Assembly: GCA_018816485.1 (NCBI GenBank)
Contig: JAHIVL010000020.1
Coordinates: forward strand, 1-14,138
Reading direction: 5' to 3'
DNA from: Patescibacteria group bacterium
Lineage (GTDB): Bacteria; Patescibacteriota; Microgenomatia; UBA1400; PJMF01
DNA length: 14,138 nucleotides
The notes under the pieces were generated by a model that saw only the letters and a list, made by a program, of their open reading frames with translations, was not told where the DNA came from and did no database searches. Each line of letters begins with the position of its first letter. The first letter of the stretch is position 1. Positions 1 through 6,442 of the stretch are shown piece after piece. Position numbers and translations under genes: made by a program.

Positions 1-300
1 AGGACAAGGGAAAGGTTTTGTTAAAACAGTAATGGGAGCTACACCTGACTGAGTACGCGTAGGCTTCATCTTAATACTATCTAGTATATATCTTTGCTGT
101 GTTTTTAGTCCATGCATACCAGCAAGATTTCTGTAACCTAAGGTAAGCTCTTCCTTTGAAAAAACATTGCCATCTTCTTTTGCATACATTTTAATTAATT
201 TAGCAAGTTCTTTTGGAGTAATTACATCCATCGACTCCAAAGTTTTAAATAGCGGAACAAAAGAATCAATATAATTGGTATAATCAAATTTTAATTTCAT
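1..300 (-). CDS. elp3: Elp3 family radical-SAM/GNAT tRNA uridine-34 modification enzyme, N-terminal 100 residues only
   Basis: Reading the minus strand from ATG at 300-298 gives 100 open codons that leave the window at base 1. The segment MKPTRTQSGVAPITV followed by LTKPFPCP is the hallmark Elp3 stretch just before the radical-SAM cluster. C99 should be the first Fe-S cysteine; the rest of the cluster and the acetyltransferase domain lie outside. Family knowledge: Elp3 uses an acetyl-CoA-derived radical to put a carboxymethyl-type group on U34 of tRNA, in the cytoplasm. Bacterial Elp3 is uncommon outside a few lineages, which include candidate phyla. The start is supported by a -10 box at 317-312, close enough to imply a very short leader. 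It is divergent from a Trm9-like methyltransferase that would act next in the same pathway. Confidence 0.88.
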   Translation of the reverse strand, partial: MKLKFDYTNYIDSFVPLFKTLESMDVITPKELAKLIKMYAKEDGNVFSKEELTLGYRNLAGMHGLKTQQRYILDSIKMKPTRTQSGVAPITVLTKPFPCP

Positions 301-311
301 AAGCTTGATAT

Positions 312-319
312 ATTATAAT
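312..319. promoter_or_regulatory. Palindromic -10 element shared by two divergent genes
   Basis: ATTATAAT is its own reverse complement, so a perfect TATAAT can be read on the plus strand at 314-319 and on the minus strand at 317-312. It is the only good -10 between the divergent Elp3 and methyltransferase genes. Predicted transcription starts are near 326 (+) and 305 (-), giving leaders of roughly 12 and 5 bases. No convincing -35 was found on either side. Confidence 0.5.
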
Positions 320-337
320 TGATTGAACAATATAAGT

Positions 338-1105
338 ATGGACGAAAACACAATAAAAAAACTAAACAGAATCAATCTTGATTTCTATAACACGACCGCA
401 AAAAATTTTGATGATGCTAGACAATATTTTTGGCAAGGTTGGGACTCATTAATTAAATACTTTGAATACTTCAATCAATTAGAGTTGCTAGATTTAGGCT
501 GTGGTAATACAAGATTTTTTCAATTTATTAAAAATCATTTGCCCGATAAGAATATTAATTATCTTGGCTTAGATAGTAACCATGAGTTACTAACTTTTGC
601 TCAAGAAAATTTTGATAGTATGGTAGAAGAGAAAAAGGGCAATTTTGAGTTAAATGAAACTGATATTGTAACTTCATTGGTTGAAAAGAAAGATTTTCTA
701 ATAGAGAAAAATTTCCAAGTAATCGTATCTTTTGGAGTTTTTCACCATATTCCTTCATATGATTTAAGATTGCAACTTCTTGAGTTTATGAAATCTAAAA
801 TTACCGATGACGGTTTAATCATTATTTCATTATGGCAGTTTATGGAATTTGAAAGATTTAGAAAAAAAATTGTCAACGACTCTCAAATTGAAAATGTAAA
901 CTTAAAAAATCTAGAAATTAATGATTTTATTCTAGATTGGAAAAAAGGCAAAGAAGCAAACAGGTACTGCCATTTTGTTGATGAAGCTGAACAAAATAAA
1001 TTAATCCAGCAATCTAATTTAGAACTTATTGAAACTTTTAGAGCAGACGGAAAAGAAGGAAATGTTAATATTTACCTTGTGCTAAAAAAATGTAGAATAT
1101 TTTAA
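338..1105 (+). CDS. Class I SAM-dependent methyltransferase, Trm9/ABH8-like (putative tRNA cm5U34 methyltransferase)
   Basis: This is a 255-residue Rossmann-fold methyltransferase. SAM motif I is LLDLGCGNTRFF (residues 50-61 from the ATG), motif II is YLGLDSNHELL, and the motif IV region is VSFGVFHHI. The N-terminal FYNTTAKNF plus a GW pair, and the late RYCHF segment followed by a predicted beta-strand, resemble Trm9 and the methyltransferase domain of ALKBH8. Those enzymes convert cm5U34 to mcm5U34 in tRNA. The neighbouring divergent Elp3 gene makes the cm5U precursor, which supports the assignment. An upstream TTG at 323 is in frame, but it would precede the predicted transcription start, so ATG 338 is preferred. 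No Shine-Dalgarno is seen. A generic small-molecule methyltransferase remains possible. Confidence 0.72.
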   Translation: MDENTIKKLNRINLDFYNTTAKNFDDARQYFWQGWDSLIKYFEYFNQLELLDLGCGNTRFFQFIKNHLPDKNINYLGLDSNHELLTFAQENFDSMVEEKKGNFELNETDIVTSLVEKKDFLIEKNFQVIVSFGVFHHIPSYDLRLQLLEFMKSKITDDGLIIISLWQFMEFERFRKKIVNDSQIENVNLKNLEINDFILDWKKGKEANRYCHFVDEAEQNKLIQQSNLELIETFRADGKEGNVNIYLVLKKCRIF

Positions 1106-1108
1106 ATT

Positions 1109-2707
1109 ATGAAAATAATCTTATCACTCTTACTAATAGTATTCTCAATAGTTGGAATTGTTGACTCTTCATATATTACGTATGAAAAGTTTTCAGAATC
1201 AGTCTCAGACTGCGGAGTCGGTTCTGAGTGTGGAACAGTACTAAACAGCGAGTGGTCAAACATAGGACCAATTCCACTTTCATTACTAGGATTTGCATTC
1301 TATTCATCACTTTTTATACTTTCAATCTTAAATTACATTGAGTTTGATTTGAAATCACAATTAGAAAAAGTTTGTAATAAGCTAAGTTTTAAAAAAACAT
1401 CAATATTCAGACAGATAACAATTCAAGAATTAATTCTTGTAGCAACCATCTTTGGTGCTCTCTTTTCTGGTTACTTGGTTTTTTTAATGGTAATTGTTAT
1501 TAATGCTTGGTGTAAATACTGTTTAATTTCTGCCTTCACTTCCTTAACATTATTTGCAATTTCTTCAACTTATTATTTGAAATATCAAAAGAATTCTCCT
1601 TTTTTAATTAAACAAGTTACACTTTCAATTATTCATTTTTTATACGTCACTATTATTAAAAAATTATTCTTTTTGTTTGACGCCGAGCTAATTCATAATT
1701 TACTAACTAGCACTGGAAAAACCTTGGGTTCAAATAAAATATCACAATTTTTAACAACTACTTTTTTCTCTTTTAATCACTCAAATTTAGAAAAAAGAAT
1801 TGATGGAATAACGTTTAAAAATCCTGTTGGTCTATCTGCAGGATTTGATTATAACGGAGAATTAACTGGAATATTGCCAAGCGTAGGTTTTGGCTTTCAT
1901 ACAATTGGAACAGTAACATATGAGGCATATGAAGGAAATACTAAACCCCGACTTGGAAGATATTTAAAATCTAAAAGCTTGTTAGTAAATAAGGGCTTTA
2001 AGTCTTTGGGAGCAAAAGTTATTGCTAAAAAGTTAACTGGCTTGAATTTTTCAATTCCAACTGGAATTAGTATTGGTAGCACCAATAAACATTATAATTC
2101 TAGCGAAGATCAAATTAAAGACATCTTGAAAACATTTACAATTTTCGAAAAATCAAAAGTTAAACACCAATACTATGAACTAAATATCAGTTGCCCAAAT
2201 ACTTTTGGTGGACAACCATTCACTACTCTAGATAAATTAAAACTGCTTTTGAATTCACTTGAAAAACTAAATATATCAAAACCAATTTATGTAAAAATGC
2301 CAATTGATCAAAGCAATAAAGAAACTTTACTAATGCTGCAAATCATTAATAAATATAATATTGCAGGCGTTATTTTTGGCAATCTAACAAAAGATAAATC
2401 AAATCCTGACGTTGATCCAGCTGACTTGAAAGCATGGAAATTAGCCAAAGGAAACTTGAGTGGTAAACCAACTTGGAAAAGATCAAATAAATTAGTTAAA
2501 TTAACCAGAAAAAATTTTAAAAAACGATTCACAATTATTGGATCTGGGGGAATATTCACTGGTGAAAATGCTGTAAAAAAGATAAATGACGGCGCGGATC
2601 TAGTTCAACTAATAACTGGAATGATCTTTGAAGGGCCACAAGTCATTGGCCAAATAAATTTAAGGTTATCTCTCTGCAGACTTTCCACAAAAACTCCTAA
2701 ATGGTAG
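1109..2707 (+). CDS. Fusion of VKOR-family thiol oxidoreductase with dihydroorotate dehydrogenase
   Basis: One uninterrupted 532-codon frame carries two proteins. Residues 1-155 are a four-helix VKOR domain: loop cysteines C35 and C41 (CGVGSEC), GPIPLSLLG, and the active-site WCKYC with C135/C138. The five-residue loop spacing matches bacterial VKOR, which passes electrons from disulfide formation to quinone. Residues about 181-520 are a class-2-style dihydroorotate dehydrogenase: an N-terminal amphipathic segment (LFFLFDAELIHNLL), NPVGLSAGFDYNGE, ELNISCPNTFGG, VKMPID with K396, and IIGSGGIFTGENA for FMN phosphate. The catalytic base position is C362, where class 2 enzymes have serine. Dihydroorotate oxidation is the fourth step of pyrimidine synthesis. 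The gene starts three bases after the methyltransferase stop, so it is probably co-transcribed. Both domains would sit at the membrane. Confidence 0.88.
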   Translation: MKIILSLLLIVFSIVGIVDSSYITYEKFSESVSDCGVGSECGTVLNSEWSNIGPIPLSLLGFAFYSSLFILSILNYIEFDLKSQLEKVCNKLSFKKTSIFRQITIQELILVATIFGALFSGYLVFLMVIVINAWCKYCLISAFTSLTLFAISSTYYLKYQKNSPFLIKQVTLSIIHFLYVTIIKKLFFLFDAELIHNLLTSTGKTLGSNKISQFLTTTFFSFNHSNLEKRIDGITFKNPVGLSAGFDYNGELTGILPSVGFGFHTIGTVTYEAYEGNTKPRLGRYLKSKSLLVNKGFKSLGAKVIAKKLTGLNFSIPTGISIGSTNKHYNSSEDQIKDILKTFTIFEKSKVKHQYYELNISCPNTFGGQPFTTLDKLKLLLNSLEKLNISKPIYVKMPIDQSNKETLLMLQIINKYNIAGVIFGNLTKDKSNPDVDPADLKAWKLAKGNLSGKPTWKRSNKLVKLTRKNFKKRFTIIGSGGIFTGENAVKKINDGADLVQLITGMIFEGPQVIGQINLRLSLCRLSTKTPKW

Positions 2708-2783
2708 GGGCTCTACTACAAAAACTACTGCCTTGTTTATCTCTCTCCGAGACTTTAATATACTATATTTTATGATCAGTTGA

Positions 2784-2789
2784 TATACT
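2784..2789 (+). promoter_or_regulatory. Putative -10 box of the acyltransferase gene
   Basis: TATACT ends nine bases before ATG 2799, predicting a nearly leaderless transcript. A second possibility is TTGTTT (2733-2738), a 17-bp spacer and TAATAT (2756-2761), which would give a leader of about 31 bases. The sequence alone cannot decide between them. Confidence 0.35.
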
Positions 2790-2798
2790 TCAAACAAG

Positions 2799-3830
2799 AT
2801 GAATAATAAAATAACTAATAAAAAAAAGCGAGTCATAAAAAGAATACTTTGGCCAGATGCGATTAGAGTAATCTCAGTTTTTTTAGTAATCCTAATTCAC
2901 ACTTCTGCTAAGGTTGTTTTATCATGGGGACAAGTAAACACTTCGGAGTGGATAATTGGAAATATTTTTGATTCATTTGCAAGAATAGCCGTACCATTAT
3001 TTGTATTGCTGAGTGGTTCATTGCTGCTTCACAAGAAAGACAATCTTAAAACGTTTTTAAAAAAAAGAACTAGCAGAATTTTGTTTCCATGGCTTTTTTG
3101 GGGAACAATTTTATTATTTTTGAATAATTTTTCTGTATTTGGAAATAAAAGCCTCAAATTACTACTAATCGAAAATTTCCTTAGCGGATTCTGGTTCATG
3201 CCAATGATAACTGGAATCTATATAATTACACCAATAATTAAAAAGTTTGTAGTCAATGCAACAAAAAAAGAATTAAAATACTTTTTTGGAATTTGGTTTG
3301 TACTAGCATCACTAGTCCCAACTCTAAATAATATTTTTGACCTTGATATCAGTTTTATTAACCCCAGTTGGTTTGCCTATTTGGGGTATTTTGTTGGAGG
3401 CTATTACATTGTTCATAAATCAAAAATTTCTAAACAACATCTGCGCCAATCAAAACTGATTTTTATTATATGTTTAATGCTTACTATTTTTGGGACTTAT
3501 TTGCTATCAAATAAAAATAATCAATTTTCTGGATACCTTTATGAGTATCTTTCTGTAAATGTTTTATTAATGAGTTTTTCATCATTTATATTATTATTTA
3601 ATTATTTTAAAAAAGTAAAAATAAATTATAAATTAACAAAATATATTAATTTTATTTCTAAAAATAGTTTTGGTATTTTGCTAAGCCACATAATTATCAT
3701 AAAGATTTTTTCACTACAACCTTATCCATTAATCACGATTCCATTATCAACTATTGTAATTTTTTCTTTCACACTATTTTTGATTAGTGGATTAAAAAAG
3801 GTTAGTTTTTTAAAAAACGTTGTGGGATAG
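2799..3830 (+). CDS. Acyltransferase family 3 integral membrane protein (WecH/OafA-like)
   Basis: A 343-residue, highly hydrophobic protein with a basic N-terminus and about ten predicted membrane helices. The opening WPDAIRVISVFLVILIHTSA has the family D-x-x-R and the H34 seen at the end of helix 1. VPLFVLLSGSLLL (65-77) then RTSRILFPWLFW (90-101), FWFMPMITGIYIITP (131-145) and a late FGILLSH (H297) follow the acyltransferase_3 pattern. Members move acetyl or other acyl groups from the cytoplasm onto cell-surface sugars. The acceptor cannot be read from the sequence. The gene stands alone between two intergenic gaps. It includes the most AT-rich coding stretch of the window (3 G/C in 3601-3660). 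No Shine-Dalgarno is present before the ATG. Confidence 0.8.
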   Translation: MNNKITNKKKRVIKRILWPDAIRVISVFLVILIHTSAKVVLSWGQVNTSEWIIGNIFDSFARIAVPLFVLLSGSLLLHKKDNLKTFLKKRTSRILFPWLFWGTILLFLNNFSVFGNKSLKLLLIENFLSGFWFMPMITGIYIITPIIKKFVVNATKKELKYFFGIWFVLASLVPTLNNIFDLDISFINPSWFAYLGYFVGGYYIVHKSKISKQHLRQSKLIFIICLMLTIFGTYLLSNKNNQFSGYLYEYLSVNVLLMSFSSFILLFNYFKKVKINYKLTKYINFISKNSFGILLSHIIIIKIFSLQPYPLITIPLSTIVIFSFTLFLISGLKKVSFLKNVVG

Positions 3831-4008
3831 ATTTGTTCAGAACTTTTTATCAAACAATCTATTTTTAATTGACTTGTATATCTTATAAGCATGTGGTAAT
3901 GCCAAGATTTTTTCCAATCAGCTTTTCTTTCCAATTTTTTTGATCAGAAAAAATAGTTGTTAAAGCTAAGGGACAAAATTAAGTTCTTAATAATGCCATA
4001 TGATCCGC

Positions 4009-4014
4009 TATACT
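4009..4014 (+). promoter_or_regulatory. Putative -10 box of the cation transporter gene
   Basis: TATACT ends only six bases before ATG 4021, so transcription would begin at or next to the start codon and the mRNA would be leaderless. The remainder of the 190-base gap (3831-4008) is T-rich and shows no gene or RNA that I can support. Confidence 0.45.
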
Positions 4015-4020
4015 TAAACC

Positions 4021-4959
4021 ATGCAAAATAAAAAAATTTCTATAACCTCAGAAAAAGTCGTAAAAGTATCCTTCTTCGTGGATATCAGTGATGTTTTAAT
4101 AAATTTACTGGTAGCAATAATTTCTGGAAGCGTTGTCATGTTTTCTCAAGCTTTACAAGGAGGTGCTGATCTTTTAGCTTCTGGACTTTTAGTATTCGGT
4201 ATTAAAAAGTCAAAAAAACTACCAGATCACAAACACCCTTTTGGTTACGGTAGGGAGATATATTTTTGGACTTTTCTTTCAGCCCTGACAACTTTTCTAA
4301 TGACTGCAGGTGTGTCATTTTATTTAGGATTAAAAAGATTTCTAAATCCCCAACCGATTAATAACGTTAATTTAATAATCGTAGTTCTATTAGTGTCAAT
4401 ATTGACAAACGGATACGCCATGTCATTAGGTTTCAGAAGACTTTTGGGTAAAAACGTTTATAAGAATATTTTACAAATTTTTCTTCACTCGGCATTTATT
4501 GCAACTAAAACCGCTTTTGTTTTGGATTTAATGGGTACACTAGCCTCAATACTAGGATTAATTTCTATTTTGCTTTATAAATTCAGCAACAACCAAAAAT
4601 TAGATGGACTAGGCGCAATGCTTATTGGTACAACTTTGGCGATATTGGCAATTTATATCTTAAAAAGTGCGAAAGATCTTTTGGTTGGGCAAAGTGCGTC
4701 GCCCGACACTGAAGATAAAATTATATCTACTGTCGAAGCTTTATCAGAAGTTCAAAAGGTAATAGATTTAAGAACTCTACATATTGGTACAGATACCTTA
4801 CTGGTAGATATAGAAGTAAATTTACAAGACGGCTTGACTACGGACCAAATAGAAATTTTGATCGACAAAATTCAAGCAGATATTGTAAAACAAGTTCCCG
4901 AAGCAAAAGAGGTTAGAGTAGTATTAGAAACTCCCAAAGTCAAGCCTTTATTGAGATAG
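4021..4959 (+). CDS. Cation diffusion facilitator (CDF) family transporter, SLC30A9-like branch
   Basis: A 312-residue protein with six predicted membrane helices and a cytoplasmic C-terminal domain from about residue 225. The signature DHKHPFGYGREIYFWTF (69-85) after helix 2 is typical of the CDF branch that includes SLC30A9/ZnT9. These proteins export Zn2+ or related divalent cations in exchange for protons. The usual helix-2 metal ligands H-x3-D appear here as Q46 and D50, so one histidine is missing. Helix 5 keeps D169, and D195 lies before helix 6. The C-terminal domain contains LRTLHIGTDTLLVDIEVNL, matching the dimerising cytoplasmic fold. Substrate is uncertain because of the altered site. 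It is convergent with the glycoamylase-like gene. Confidence 0.82.
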   Translation: MQNKKISITSEKVVKVSFFVDISDVLINLLVAIISGSVVMFSQALQGGADLLASGLLVFGIKKSKKLPDHKHPFGYGREIYFWTFLSALTTFLMTAGVSFYLGLKRFLNPQPINNVNLIIVVLLVSILTNGYAMSLGFRRLLGKNVYKNILQIFLHSAFIATKTAFVLDLMGTLASILGLISILLYKFSNNQKLDGLGAMLIGTTLAILAIYILKSAKDLLVGQSASPDTEDKIISTVEALSEVQKVIDLRTLHIGTDTLLVDIEVNLQDGLTTDQIEILIDKIQADIVKQVPEAKEVRVVLETPKVKPLLR

Positions 4960-4962
4960 TTA

Positions 4963-4990
4963 CATATTACTTTTCTACTAGTAAGTTATG
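4963..4990. terminator. Weak bidirectional hairpin between convergent genes
   Basis: CATA-TTACT (4963-4971) can pair with AGTAA (4980-4984) and, after a 2-base bulge, TATG (4987-4990). It lies three bases past the transporter stop and opposite the end of the minus-strand gene at 5007. The stem is AT-rich and lacks a clear U-tract, so terminator function is tentative. Confidence 0.3.
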
Positions 4991-5006
4991 TTATAGCTAC
5001 ACTCTC

Positions 5007-6185
5007 TTAAGTTTTAGGTAAAGAGAAAGCAAGATCTTCTTCATCTGTAAAATATTTCGAAAATAATTGAGCAAAGTAGTCATCTACTAAAGTTATTAGA
5101 CACAAAAATACCATTGCTTGGTCTATAAAAACTTGAGTTAAAGTAGTTTTTCCAGTTTTCACATCAACTGCATCTTTATAGCCATGCTCATCATAAAACC
5201 CAGGAATTAATTCTAAAGTAGAAATAGCTTTTAGAGCTATTTCTGGTCTAGCTAAAAAAGCTAACACAACACCATGAGCGGAGATGACCGAACCGCTGGA
5301 ATATATTCCCCCAACACCCATTTCTGTATAACGATCATCGTCATTTGGATTATCAGCTACTGAAATACCAACCATACCACCTAAATTTTGATTGCCATAT
5401 TCTAAATGCCCGTCAAAAATTTGTTGCAAAACTACATCTAAATATTTTTCCCTGATAAATAAACGAGGCATAAGTAGCTCAAATAAAGCTCCTCCAGCTA
5501 ATTTGTCAGGGATTGCTCCCTGCTTGTTTAATAAGCGTTGCAATATTTTGACTCTCTGTTCTTTGTCTTCTGTCAAAGCAGCATTTACCCAATGAACAAT
5601 TCTTGTTTCGGAAAGTAAGTCTCGACTATAATGATGTTTAGTGTATTCGGATTGAGAAACACTATATCCTCCAAAATTCTCGTTTGATTCTTCATCGAAA
5701 AAAAAATCAAAATTCATCTTACTTAAAAATTCTTCTTGAATTAATTCTGCCAAATCAGGTTTTGCTTGAGCAACAATGAGTAAAGCTAATGCTAACCAAG
5801 CGTTATCAACAGATGATAAGAATAAATCCAGCTCATGTCCATCTTCAGGCCACTGGTTAAGTTTTTTCTTTGATTTTGAGTCATACCAATCATAAAAGAA
5901 ACCATTGAATGTTTCAATTTTCTGAAGTGATTCCAGCATCAATCCAAGTCGACGGTTTGCTTCGTTTGAATCTAAAGTTTGAAGCTTTTCAGCCCCTAAA
6001 ATTGAGAGGATTCCCAAACCAATATTAGTTGGTTTTGTTTGAGGAAAAATATTAGTTTCTGTCAGAGAAAAGCGTAGACGATCTACAGGAAAAAAATTAG
6101 ATTCCTCTCTTTGAAAAAAAAGATCCAATGAAGCCCAAGTTCTTAAAGCTCTTTGTCTAAGAAAAGGTGTCAAGTTTTCTGCCAA
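5007..6185 (-). CDS. Glycoamylase-like (PF10091) protein related to the central domain of cyclic beta-1,2-glucan synthases
   Basis: A 392-residue predicted alpha/alpha-toroid protein. Its motifs match the glycoamylase-like domain found inside NdvB/CgsA-type glucan synthases and in stand-alone beta-1,2-glucan-acting enzymes: KPTNIGLGILSILGA (51-65), GFFYDWYDSKS (95-105), SSVDNAWLA (124-132), GGALFELLMPRL (231-242), GGIYSSGSVISAHGVVLA (292-309), PGFYDEHGYKDAVD (328-341) and FIDQAMVFL (353-361). The expected role is hydrolysis or transglycosylation of a beta-glucan; the exact substrate is inference. No signal peptide is visible, so it appears cytoplasmic. The start is unsure. TTG 6185 is the first usual start codon, but the frame stays open upstream to 6263 (a TGA lies at 6266-6264) and the extra residues look protein-like (ETEQATRDLSNPSENF). 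A -10 box at 6271-6266 would place transcription inside that extension. Confidence 0.78.
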   Translation of the reverse strand: MAENLTPFLRQRALRTWASLDLFFQREESNFFPVDRLRFSLTETNIFPQTKPTNIGLGILSILGAEKLQTLDSNEANRRLGLMLESLQKIETFNGFFYDWYDSKSKKKLNQWPEDGHELDLFLSSVDNAWLALALLIVAQAKPDLAELIQEEFLSKMNFDFFFDEESNENFGGYSVSQSEYTKHHYSRDLLSETRIVHWVNAALTEDKEQRVKILQRLLNKQGAIPDKLAGGALFELLMPRLFIREKYLDVVLQQIFDGHLEYGNQNLGGMVGISVADNPNDDDRYTEMGVGGIYSSGSVISAHGVVLAFLARPEIALKAISTLELIPGFYDEHGYKDAVDVKTGKTTLTQVFIDQAMVFLCLITLVDDYFAQLFSKYFTDEEDLAFSLPKT

Positions 6186-6265
6186 TAATATTGCAGAATC
6201 GAAATTTTCAGATGGATTGCTTAAATCTCTAGTAGCTTGTTCAGTTTCTTGTAATATGATTAATC

Positions 6266-6271
6266 AGTATA
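6266..6271 (-). promoter_or_regulatory. Putative -10 box of the glycoamylase-like gene
   Basis: TATACT reads on the minus strand at 6271-6266, as in the boxes before the acyltransferase and transporter genes. It predicts a start near 6259, well upstream of the TTG at 6185. No good -35 was found. Confidence 0.35.
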
Positions 6272-6380
6272 ACCTGAAAAATTAAATTAGCTATAACCAA
6301 CTAATTCACAATTACTGCTCTTTGAGTTTATGCATTAGTAATGAAAATAAATTGTAAAAATTTCATAAACAAAATTTTAG

Positions 6381-6402
6381 AATCCAACCGTAGGTATGGA
6401 TT
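6381..6402 (-). terminator. Putative intrinsic terminator of the 1106-residue gene
   Basis: On the minus strand AATCC-at-ACC-tac-GGT-t-GGATT forms an eight-pair stem with small bulges, followed by CTAAAATTTTGTTT. It lies about 40 bases beyond the stop codon at 6443. The U-tract is interrupted, so efficiency is doubtful. The rest of the 6272-6442 gap shows no gene. Confidence 0.4.
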
Positions 6403-6442
6403 GTTACAATGAAAAAAGCTAATATGCAAAATCAAGTGTGAT

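Noticed and set aside
323..337. TTG start giving a five-residue longer methyltransferase
   Set aside because: It lies four bases after the -10 box, before the predicted transcription start, and ATG 338 follows in frame.
3722..3934. 70-residue minus-strand frame at the end of the acyltransferase gene
   Set aside because: Mostly antisense to the acyltransferase, with low-complexity composition.
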